NCBI RefSeq assembly: GCF_900105905.1
Contig: NZ_FNSV01000005.1
Span: 7,502,001-7,566,000 of the forward strand
Source of the DNA: Rhodococcus koreensis
Lineage (GTDB): Bacteria > Actinomycetota > Actinomycetes > Mycobacteriales > Mycobacteriaceae
DNA length: 64,000 nucleotides
Reading direction: 5' to 3'
Part shown: piece by piece, positions 15,855 through 22,511 of the stretch
Layout of the letters: each line of letters begins with the position of its first letter
How positions within the stretch are numbered: position 1 is the first letter of the stretch
Notes under the pieces: model-generated
Seen by the model: the letters and a program-made list of their open reading frames with translations, nothing else
Database searches by the model: none
What the model was told of the DNA's origin: nothing
Made by a program: the position numbers and the translations under genes

Positions 15855-16265
15855 TCAGGCGGCGAGGAAGCTGAATCGGACGTGCCGCACCGGGTTGTCG
15901 ACATTGGTGTCGACGAGGCAGACGGACTGCCAGGTGCCCGTCGCGAGCGCGCCGTCGAAGACAGGAACGGACGCGTAGGGCGGCAGGAACGCTGGCAGCA
16001 CGTGGTCGCGGCCGTGTCCGTGGCTGCCGTGGCGGTGCCGCCACCGGTCGTCGCGGGGAAGCACGTCGTCGATCGCGCGCAGCAGGTCGTCGTCGCTCCC
16101 CGCGCCGGTCTCGATGACCACGAGTCCCGCCGTGGCGTGCGGCACCCAGACATGCAGCAGCCCATCGCCAGCGCCGGCCGACGCGAGGAACTTCTCGATC
16201 TCACGGGTCAGGTCGTACACCACCGGCTCAGCGCCGGTGCGCACCTCGATCTCGGTACTGAACAT
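15855..16265 (-). CDS. YjbQ/UPF0047 family protein
   Basis: The length of 136 aa from ATG 16265 is exactly the usual size. The family motif order is present: GDGLLHVWVPHATAGLVVIETG, a His-rich loop (DDRWRHRHGSHGHGRDHVLPAFL), PVFDGALATGTWQSVCLVDTNVDNPVRHVRF. E. coli YjbQ is reported to have secondary thiamine-phosphate synthase activity, and the physiological role elsewhere is uncertain. The frame continues upstream of 16265 without family character. The gene converges on the TetR gene with a 25-nt gap. Confidence 0.92.
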   Translation of the reverse strand: MFSTEIEVRTGAEPVVYDLTREIEKFLASAGAGDGLLHVWVPHATAGLVVIETGAGSDDDLLRAIDDVLPRDDRWRHRHGSHGHGRDHVLPAFLPPYASVPVFDGALATGTWQSVCLVDTNVDNPVRHVRFSFLAA

Positions 16266-16476
16266 GGTCCCGACGTTAGCCCGCGGGTGCGTGATATTCG
16301 AGCTGAGGTCGGCCGACCGCCTCAGCCGTTCCGCCTGCGTCAGTCGCTGGTCCGCGCCGGTGATCACGTGGCCGCGGCACCCACTATCCGATCAATTCCT
16401 GCCATGCCCGGGGTGGAACTCGGCGTGGGGCAACAGGTTATGCTGTGTGTGCATTGGGGTTCCTTTCGGTGCAGTG

Positions 16477-16514
16477 CCCGGTCCCAGCATTCCCTTGGCG
16501 GAGGGGGGACCGGG
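16477..16514. terminator. Hairpin downstream of the TerD-like gene
   Basis: CCCGGTCCC (16477-16485) pairs perfectly with GGGACCGGG (16506-16514). It lies 65 nt past the stop of the minus-strand TerD-like gene, within a 313-bp gap that holds no other feature I can support. Confidence 0.55.
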
Positions 16515-16578
16515 TATGCCGGAAACCGCTCCGCCGCCGTCACTGTCGCGGATGTGGCTTTCGCGACCGCCGTCTCTA

Positions 16579-17268
16579 CTACTTGCGGCCGGCGGCCCAT
16601 TTCATGCCCCAGCTGTAGGTCTTGTCGAGATCGGCCTGGCTGCCTTCGACGTACTTCACTTCGCGGGTGACGGTGATGCCCTGTCCGGTGTTCTGCAACA
16701 CCGCGATGGCGCAGATGCGAGCGGAGCTGTCCGCCGAGTCCAGGCGCACCTCCACCTCGGGGCCGCTGGTGGGGTAGAGGGTGACGACGCCGTCCACGGC
16801 TGCCCAGTTGGGTGCGCCGTCGTAGATCATCGCGAAGATGAGGATGCGCTTGAACATTTCCGGTCGGTCGAGGTTGATATGCATGTTCTCGCCGCCGGTC
16901 ACTGTGCCGGTGCGGTCGTCGGCGTCGAGCTGGATGAATGGCGCAGCCTGCAGCGATCCGAAGCTGTTGCCGAGTGCCTGGACGACACCCTTCGATCCGT
17001 CGGCAAGTTCGTAGAGACAGCCGAGGTCCAGGTCGATACCGTTGCTGCCGCCCGCGGCGGCCGCAAGTTTCGCGAAGAAGCCGGCCTTCTTCGGTTGCGG
17101 CGTCGCGCCCGTCGACCAGTTGAGATTCACTCGCATCGCACCCTGCCGCTCACCCGACTTCGTGAGGCTGACCGACGGCGCGGCCTTCGACAGCGTCACC
17201 TTGCTCAGGTTGACTCCGCCCTGCGGTGCAGCAGGAGTGGAGGGGCGTCGGGTGTAGTCGATAGCCAC
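16579..17268 (-). CDS. TerD-like (tellurium-resistance/stress) protein with N-terminal extension
   Basis: A 229-aa protein. The TerD fold is visible in GGVNLSKVTLSKAAPSVSL, then LNWSTG, LGCLYELADGSKGVVQALG, ENMHINLDRPEMFKRILIFAMIYDG and a C-terminal YSWGMKWA. TerD proteins are calcium-binding cytoplasmic or membrane-associated factors tied to stress, chemical resistance and phage defence. This member has a Pro/Lys linker (GATPQPKKAGFFAKLAAAAGG) inserted after the first strand pair, and its acidic Ca-binding loops are weaker than those of the second TerD at 42762. It reads in the same direction as the CoA-binding gene, 107 nt downstream of it. Confidence 0.88.
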   Translation of the reverse strand: MAIDYTRRPSTPAAPQGGVNLSKVTLSKAAPSVSLTKSGERQGAMRVNLNWSTGATPQPKKAGFFAKLAAAAGGSNGIDLDLGCLYELADGSKGVVQALGNSFGSLQAAPFIQLDADDRTGTVTGGENMHINLDRPEMFKRILIFAMIYDGAPNWAAVDGVVTLYPTSGPEVEVRLDSADSSARICAIAVLQNTGQGITVTREVKYVEGSQADLDKTYSWGMKWAAGRK

Positions 17269-17375
17269 AGGTGGGAACCTTCCGATTGGCGGAGCGCGTC
17301 AGACGGTTGTCCGATTTGCACGATTTCGGTCCAGAGTAGCCGTAGTCGTGAGGCTCGCACTCCGCCCGACCACGG

Positions 17376-17795
17376 TCACGCTGATTCCCGTGCACTCCAC
17401 TCGATCGCAGGGCAGGTGTCCATCACCATCGCGACGCCCTTCGCGATGGTGCGCTGGAAAGCGGCCTCGTCGATGACTCCCAACTGGAACCAGACGCCTT
17501 TCGCACCTACCTCGACGGCCTGGTCCGCGAACTCACCGGCGGCCTCGGACTGTCGGAAGACGTCGACGACGTCGATCGGGAACGGGACGTCCGCGAGTGT
17601 GGCGTACCCCTGCTCGCCGAGCACGGTCGGTGCGGTGGGATGGATGGGGACGATTCGTTTTCCTCGGTGCTGCAGCAACTCCGCAATGCGGTACGCCGTT
17701 CGGTCGGGGTTGCCGGAGAGCCCGACGATCGCCCACGTTTCCCAGTCGTCGAGCATCGACGAGACGGCACTGGGGTCCTGCCACGAAGTGTCCAC
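17376..17795 (-). CDS. CoA-binding domain protein (YccU-like)
   Basis: This 139-aa protein is a single Rossmann-type CoA-binding domain. Characteristic features are WAIVGLSGNPDRTAYRIAELLQHRGKRIVPIHP (nucleotide loop plus helix), DVPFPIDVVDVFRQSE, and GAKGVWFQLGVIDEAA leading to MDTCPAIEW at the end. Family members are stand-alone relatives of succinyl-CoA synthetase alpha subunits and have no firmly assigned reaction. The gene is divergent from the NERD helicase gene with a 78-bp promoter region. Confidence 0.92.
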   Translation of the reverse strand: MDTSWQDPSAVSSMLDDWETWAIVGLSGNPDRTAYRIAELLQHRGKRIVPIHPTAPTVLGEQGYATLADVPFPIDVVDVFRQSEAAGEFADQAVEVGAKGVWFQLGVIDEAAFQRTIAKGVAMVMDTCPAIEWSARESA

Positions 17796-17873
17796 ACCGC
17801 AAAACTACTACTCACCGCGGACTTCAGCCGGGATCGCAGAGCTGAACTGAACCGTCCGTGCGAAAGTATCCGC

Positions 17874-19523
17874 ATGGTGATCCGTATCCCCGAGAATCCG
17901 CGCCTGGTGAATGGTTCCGAGGAATCGGTGTGGAATGCGCTGTTGGGTCAGCTCGGTGATGGTGACCTCGTGGTGGCAAACCAGCGGGTCACCGACCGAC
18001 TCAAGGACCACGAGATCGATTTCGTGGTGGCGCTCGAGGGGTACGGGATCGTCTGCCTGGAGGTGAAGGGCGGGCAGATCTGGCACGACGGCAGCGATTG
18101 GTACCAAGAGCAGCGAAAAGGGCCGACGGTGATTCACCCGGTTCGGCAAGCACGGGACGCGCTGTATGCCCTGCGGAGCTACGTGGAAGCCGACCCGCGC
18201 TGGAGTCACGGGCGGCTGCGGTGGGACCACGTGGTGGTCTTCCCCAACACAGAACTCACCGACGACTTCGCACTGCCGGAATGCCCACGGTGGAAGGTGA
18301 TCGATCGCACCGACCTGGACGACGTGGTGTCGCGACTGCAGAAGGTGCTGTCCGGCCAGCAGCTGGATCGGCCGGCGCTGCCCGAGTACGGGGTCGATCA
18401 GCTCACAACGGTCCTCTCCGGACGCGGACTGCCGCAACGCGACGTGGTTGCGCGAGCGATCGCGCACGAAGACGCGGCCGATGCGCTCACCGCCCAGCAG
18501 TCGGCGATACTCGACGCGATCCGGCTGTTGCACCGGGTCGAGGTGCGGGGTGGCGCCGGAAGCGGCAAGACGTTCCTCGCGGTCGAGAAGGCGCGGCGGT
18601 TGGCGAAGCAGGGGCAGCGCGTCGCACTCATCTGCTACTCGCACGGGTTGGCGTCGTATCTCGAGCGATTGACCGCCACCTGGTCCCGCAAGGAGCGTCC
18701 CGCGTACGTGGGTGAGTTCCACGCGCTGGGGCAACTGTGGGGAGCGCCCGAGGGCCCGGACGAGAGCATCCGCAACACCGACACCGTGCAGTTCTGGGAA
18801 CACGACCTTCCGCGGCACATGGCGGAGTTGGCGTCGGAACTGCCGTTGCGCGACCGGTTCGACGCGGTGGTCGTGGACGAGGCACAAGACTTCGCCGACG
18901 ACTGGTGGGGTCCGCTGCTGGCAGCGCTGCGTGACGACGAAGCCGGGGGCATCTACGTATTCAGCGACGAGGGGCAGCGGGTATTCGACAGGCAGGGCGT
19001 TCCGCCGATTCAACTGGTCCCGTTGGTGCTCGATCACAATCTGCGCAACACCCGTCAGATTGCGGACTCGTTCACACCGCTGGTGGGACAGCGGATGCGC
19101 CTGCTCGGCGGGGAGGGCCCCGACGTACTTTTCGTGCCCTGCGCGGCGGAGGACGCGCTGACGATTGCCGACGACCAGATCGATTCATTGATGGACGAGG
19201 GGTGGCGTCCCGAGGATCTGGCCTTGCTTGCCACGGGCAGCCGTCACCCGGAGCAGGTGAGCAGGCAGACGGAGGGCAACGCGGCGTATTGGGACAGCTT
19301 CTGGGATACCGAGCAGGTGTTCTACGGGCACGTCCTGGGTTTCAAGGGACTCGAACGGCGTGCCGTCGTGCTGGCACTCAATGAGAAGGTGGTGCAGGAG
19401 CGTTCGCGTGAGCGGTTGTACGTCGGATTGTCGCGGGCGCGCGATCAGCTCGTGGTGTGCGGGGATCCGGACTTCATCCGCGACGTCGGGGGAGCGGAGT
19501 TGGCGAAACGCATGGGGATCTGA
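17874..19523 (+). CDS. NERD nuclease domain-UvrD/Rep-like helicase
   Basis: The protein has 549 aa with the start at ATG 17874; the longer frame overlaps the divergent gene. Residues 10-115 form a NERD domain, a PD-(D/E)XK-like nuclease, with KDHEIDFVVALEGYGIVCLEVKGG carrying the D...ExK catalytic residues. From residue 205 it is an SF1 helicase: Walker A GGAGSGKT (about 226-233), Walker B VVVDEAQDF (about 331), motif V VLGFKGLERRAVVLA and motif VI RLYVGLSRARDQL. Its accessory subdomains are short, as usual for NERD-helicase proteins. These are thought to act in DNA repair or defence. It stands alone, without partners. Confidence 0.92.
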   Translation: MVIRIPENPRLVNGSEESVWNALLGQLGDGDLVVANQRVTDRLKDHEIDFVVALEGYGIVCLEVKGGQIWHDGSDWYQEQRKGPTVIHPVRQARDALYALRSYVEADPRWSHGRLRWDHVVVFPNTELTDDFALPECPRWKVIDRTDLDDVVSRLQKVLSGQQLDRPALPEYGVDQLTTVLSGRGLPQRDVVARAIAHEDAADALTAQQSAILDAIRLLHRVEVRGGAGSGKTFLAVEKARRLAKQGQRVALICYSHGLASYLERLTATWSRKERPAYVGEFHALGQLWGAPEGPDESIRNTDTVQFWEHDLPRHMAELASELPLRDRFDAVVVDEAQDFADDWWGPLLAALRDDEAGGIYVFSDEGQRVFDRQGVPPIQLVPLVLDHNLRNTRQIADSFTPLVGQRMRLLGGEGPDVLFVPCAAEDALTIADDQIDSLMDEGWRPEDLALLATGSRHPEQVSRQTEGNAAYWDSFWDTEQVFYGHVLGFKGLERRAVVLALNEKVVQERSRERLYVGLSRARDQLVVCGDPDFIRDVGGAELAKRMGI

Positions 19524-19672
19524 CGTCGCCGCATGACGGAGCTCAGCGTCGCCCGCACTTCGAGCGGGTGCTCTGTGCCACCTCCACGTCGTGAACGTTT
19601 GGGGTGGGGTCGCGCGCAACCTCGATGAATGACTTGCTCCGGCAAGTGCTGAGTTTGTGTTGACGCTCTGCG

Positions 19673-20302
19673 CTAGGGAGCCCCCATGCCATAGGTGAAT
19701 TCGCCGGAAGTCCAGTTCATCGTCGCGTGGTACTTGAAGCCGCTCATGGTGCCATCGCCGTTGTCATTGGTAGCGACGAAGCATTCGAAGACCGTCGTAG
19801 TTTCCGTCAGGTCATCTGTAGAGCCACCGCTGACCGGCGAACATGACACCGAGATGATGGAGCCGTCAATGAGGCCCTTTGCCACATGGCCTTCTGCCAT
19901 TGTCTTGACGCTGGTCTCAATCTCCGTGACCGCCGCTTCGCGAGACGCCCGCTCGGCGTTGTCACGCTTCTGCTGCGCCGCTCGTGCCTCTGCCTGTCGT
20001 GCCTCTTCGGCGGCCACACGGTCGGCCTCTTCCTGCGCAGCAAGATTGATCGCGGCCTCTTCTGCCGCGGCGACTTGCGCGTCGTGTGACACTTTCCATA
20101 TTGCGCCTCCACCGCCCAAGACGAAGAGGGCTACCAGGGCACCGATTGCCCATTTCTTGGGCACTCGTTTCGTCCTTGTGGATGATTCAAGTTTGGAGGA
20201 CGGATCCGGCAGGTCGAGCCATTTGGCGCCGTCCCAATAACGCTGACCTCCCGACGGGTCGGGGTACCAGCCCGCAGGAGTCGCGTGAGCTTCGTCTGTC
20301 AT
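19673..20302 (-). CDS. DUF2510 membrane protein with coiled-coil
   Basis: A 209-aa protein from ATG 20302; an ATG at 20335 is also open, and neither has a strong ribosome site. The N-terminus is a DUF2510 motif (PAGWYPDPSGGQRYWDGAKW), common in actinobacterial membrane proteins. One membrane helix follows (about residues 50-70, GALVALFVLGGGGAIW). A charged Ala/Glu/Arg coiled-coil of about 60 residues comes next, then a small C-terminal globular domain with two Cys (ISVSCSP, VFECFVATNDNGDG) that could form a disulfide outside the cell. The function is unknown. It is convergent with the helicase gene and divergent from the PASTA lipoprotein gene. Confidence 0.8.
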   Translation of the reverse strand: MTDEAHATPAGWYPDPSGGQRYWDGAKWLDLPDPSSKLESSTRTKRVPKKWAIGALVALFVLGGGGAIWKVSHDAQVAAAEEAAINLAAQEEADRVAAEEARQAEARAAQQKRDNAERASREAAVTEIETSVKTMAEGHVAKGLIDGSIISVSCSPVSGGSTDDLTETTTVFECFVATNDNGDGTMSGFKYHATMNWTSGEFTYGMGAP

Positions 20303-20668
20303 TGCATTCGCCGTTCTTTGGTCGCTGACTTGCATTGTTGAGACTGAATTTCGGAACTATGTGGTCTGACTGGTTCACTGCGGCTGGACGCCTACAACAT
20401 TCGTCACTCAGGCGCACCTAGGGAGTCGTTGTGCGACATCGGTTGAGATTGGAACGTCCGCCGTGAGGATTTGGAGTCAATTTCCGAAGGGTGGACTTCA
20501 GGGGAGAGTGGTTGTGGCAGTGTGTGCTATCGAAAGAAACATGTTCTTTGTCAGCCTACGGTCAGCGGATGCGAACCTTCGGCCCGTTGTTAGAGCGTAA
20601 AGTATCAGGCCGGTCGGACACTCTCGTTCGTGGATCTTGAATCGGGCTAAAGCAGTCATCTGTTTCGA

Positions 20669-20824
20669 TGTATTGACTCGTTCAACGATCACGACTCGCT
20701 GTCGGTCGAACGGTGTATTGACTCGGATGCTTTGACGCGCACGAGATTGCGCAACGTTCCGCAGCTGGGTCGGCAACACGTCCGAACTATGTGCCAGTCC
20801 GTGCCGTCTGGTAATAGTTTCAAC
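20669..20824 (+). promoter_or_regulatory. Upstream region A with conserved boxes
   Basis: The box TGTATTGACTCG occurs at 20669 and again at 20714. The longer stretch TGTCGGTCGAACGGTGTATT (20700-20719) plus GACTCGG, and a second box TCTGGTAATAGTTTCAAC (20807-20824), recur with single changes in region B at 21527-21640. TAATAG preceded by TGTGCC 16 nt earlier is a possible promoter. The rest of 20336-20945 holds no gene I can support. Confidence 0.55.
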
Positions 20825-20945
20825 CATCGCGCCGTCGGGGGTTGACGAATACAGCTGGCGCGACCGCATTCACATTTTTCCGCCTGCGACCACCCACGGG
20901 CGAGAGTTTCGGGCAGACCGCCCGCATTTCCGAAAGGGCACTGCT

Positions 20946-21476
20946 GTGTCGATCGATGTTCAGTCCACCACGGTCAGCACGAAGGCGGGAACCCGGGGGC
21001 TCGGGGTGCGACGGTCGGTGTTCTCCTCGATCGTCGGCGGCGTGGGAGTCGTCGTTGTGGCCGCCGGCCTTGTTGCCTGCGGCTCGGGTGAGTCGTCGTC
21101 GACGGCATCGGTGACTACCACCACAACCGCAGCAGCCACGACCACGCGCCCGACGACGACGGTGCCCGTGACCACTCCGGTCGCGGTTGCGCCCGTGGTT
21201 CCGGTGCAGCCTGCGCCTGTGGCGCCGACCTCGAGCGCGCCTGTGCTGGTGCCGATGCCGGCTGTGGTCTGCATGAACCTGCAGACGGCACAGAACACGA
21301 TCCAGGCGGCGGGGGTCTTCTTCTCGCGCAGTGCCGACGCGACCGGTGCGGGACGGAAGCAGGTGCTCGACTCGAACTGGGTCGTCGTGGGTCAGCAGCC
21401 GTCGCCCGGGGAATTGATCGGCGAGGGCGACGCGGTGCTGTCGGTGGTAAAGATCGGTGAGCCCAGCAATTGCTAG
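20946..21476 (+). CDS. PASTA-domain lipoprotein
   Basis: A 176-aa protein from GTG 20946, preceded by GAAAGGG. Basic residues, a hydrophobic core and a lipobox (GLVAC, Cys about 40) predict lipid modification and outer-face anchoring in the cytoplasmic membrane. A Thr/Pro/Val-rich linker of about 55 residues follows, then one PASTA-like domain (CMNLQTAQNTIQAAGVFF... VVVGQQPSPGELIGEGDAV), the fold that binds muropeptides in PknB-type kinases. Two further Cys (CMNL and the final C) might pair. Its upstream region resembles that of the VWA operon downstream, suggesting joint regulation. A nested hairpin follows the stop. Confidence 0.85.
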   Translation: MSIDVQSTTVSTKAGTRGLGVRRSVFSSIVGGVGVVVVAAGLVACGSGESSSTASVTTTTTAAATTTRPTTTVPVTTPVAVAPVVPVQPAPVAPTSSAPVLVPMPAVVCMNLQTAQNTIQAAGVFFSRSADATGAGRKQVLDSNWVVVGQQPSPGELIGEGDAVLSVVKIGEPSNC

Positions 21477-21486
21477 TCCACTGATG

Positions 21487-21533
21487 CCGACACCGCTAGG
21501 GTCGAAAGTCCCTATTCGCCCGGGTGGTGTCGG
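21487..21533 (+). terminator. Nested hairpin after the PASTA lipoprotein gene
   Basis: Outer arms CCGACACC (21487-21494) and GGTGTCGG (21526-21533) enclose an inner TAGGG/CCCTA stem (21497-21501 and 21510-21514). It starts 10 nt after the stop. Its right arm overlaps the start of region B. Confidence 0.6.
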
Positions 21534-21640
21534 TTGAACGGTGTATTGACCCGGTTTCGTTGGGGCGCAGTTTATTAGCTCAATCACCGTGGCGGGCGCG
21601 GATATGTGTGACGTCGGGTTTGTCTGGTATTAGTTTCAAC
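21527..21640 (+). promoter_or_regulatory. Upstream region B, related to region A
   Basis: TGTCGGTTGAACGGTGTATT plus GACCCGG, then about 70 variable bases, then TCTGGTATTAGTTTCAAC (21623-21640). Compared with region A the first box differs at two positions and the second at one. TATTAG with TGTGAC 15 nt upstream is a promoter candidate. The 367 bp from here to the first operon gene at 22008 hold no gene that I can support. Confidence 0.55.
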
Positions 21641-22007
21641 TAACGTGCTCTGAGGCGGGCGGGTGGCCGAGGAGCGGGGGTGTTGTCATTCGCTTGAATG
21701 AATCTCGGTCGCTCTGACGCGTTGATCGGGAAACGTGTCGGAGGCGGGGTGTAATTTCGGCAGCATAGTTCGACGTTCAAAGAAATGAGGGGGACGGGCG
21801 CGCGTGGTCGACGCCGCCGAATCTGATGTGGCCGCAGTGCCGCCTGCTGGGCGACGCTGACGGCCGCGGTATCTGCGACTCGCTGTGCCGCTTATCGTTT
21901 CATCATCGCTCGTGTAACGCTCGTCGCAATGTCGCGATGGAATGTTCGATCACCACACCTGGTTCCCCGTGCGTCTGCGCCCTACCGCGAGAGAAATCCG
22001 TGCCTCG

Positions 22008-22511
22008 ATGACCAACCCCTTCGACTTCAGTGATTACGAGACCTCTCGTGATCGTCCGTCCACCGACGCGGCCTCGTCGTGGCCGGCTGCAGGTCAGTTC
22101 GGTTCGGTGTCCGCCGACCCCTTCGGATCTCAGCCCGCCGCGTTCGCTCCGACAGCGGCGGCGGAGCCTTTTGCTGCGGCGCCGAGTCCGCGGCCACGCG
22201 TCACGATTGCGCAGGGCAAGCCACCGGTCGTCTTGCTCGTGCTGGCCGGATTGGTGGCGGCAGCGGGGCTGGTTCTCGCGATAGTCCTCGGTTCGCTGAC
22301 AACTCTTGCCGTCCTCGCGTGGGTTCTCGCCGGCCCGGTCGCGTTCGCACTGCTCGCCCGCTTCACCGTGCGCGACACGGTGCAGCGCACGATGCCGGTG
22401 TACTCGAGGTCGAAGGGGGCTCAGCGGGGATATTGGGTGGTTGTTGTCCTCGCGTTGGCGGGAATCGTGGCGAGCGCGTGGCACATTGCGGAATGGGCGG
22501 GTCGACTGTGA
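22008..22511 (+). CDS. Small three-TM membrane protein with DPF-rich cytoplasmic N-terminus
   Basis: A 167-aa protein from ATG 22008. Residues 1-65 are hydrophilic and contain NPFDFSDYE and SADPFGSQPAAFAP. Three membrane helices follow (VVLLVLAGLVAAAGLVLAIVL, LAVLAWVLAGPVAFALLA, YWVVVVLALAGIVASAW) with a basic loop between the second and third (RFTVRDTVQRTMPVYSRSKG). It is the first gene of the operon and its stop overlaps the GTG of the VWA gene (GTGA), implying translational coupling. No named family is recognised. The DPF/FG motif also occurs in the VWA protein's cytoplasmic tail, so both may dock the same partner. Confidence 0.75.
   Translation: MTNPFDFSDYETSRDRPSTDAASSWPAAGQFGSVSADPFGSQPAAFAPTAAAEPFAAAPSPRPRVTIAQGKPPVVLLVLAGLVAAAGLVLAIVLGSLTTLAVLAWVLAGPVAFALLARFTVRDTVQRTMPVYSRSKGAQRGYWVVVVLALAGIVASAWHIAEWAGRL

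Noticed and set aside
20498..20869. Minus-strand 123-codon frame between the DUF2510 and PASTA genes
   Set aside because: It covers the conserved non-coding boxes of region A and has no family features; a regulatory region explains it better.
21787..21828. Arg-rich 13-codon leader peptide (ATG after CAAAGAA) before the VWA operon
   Set aside because: A short ORF of this kind arises by chance, and no attenuator pair of stems was seen after it.
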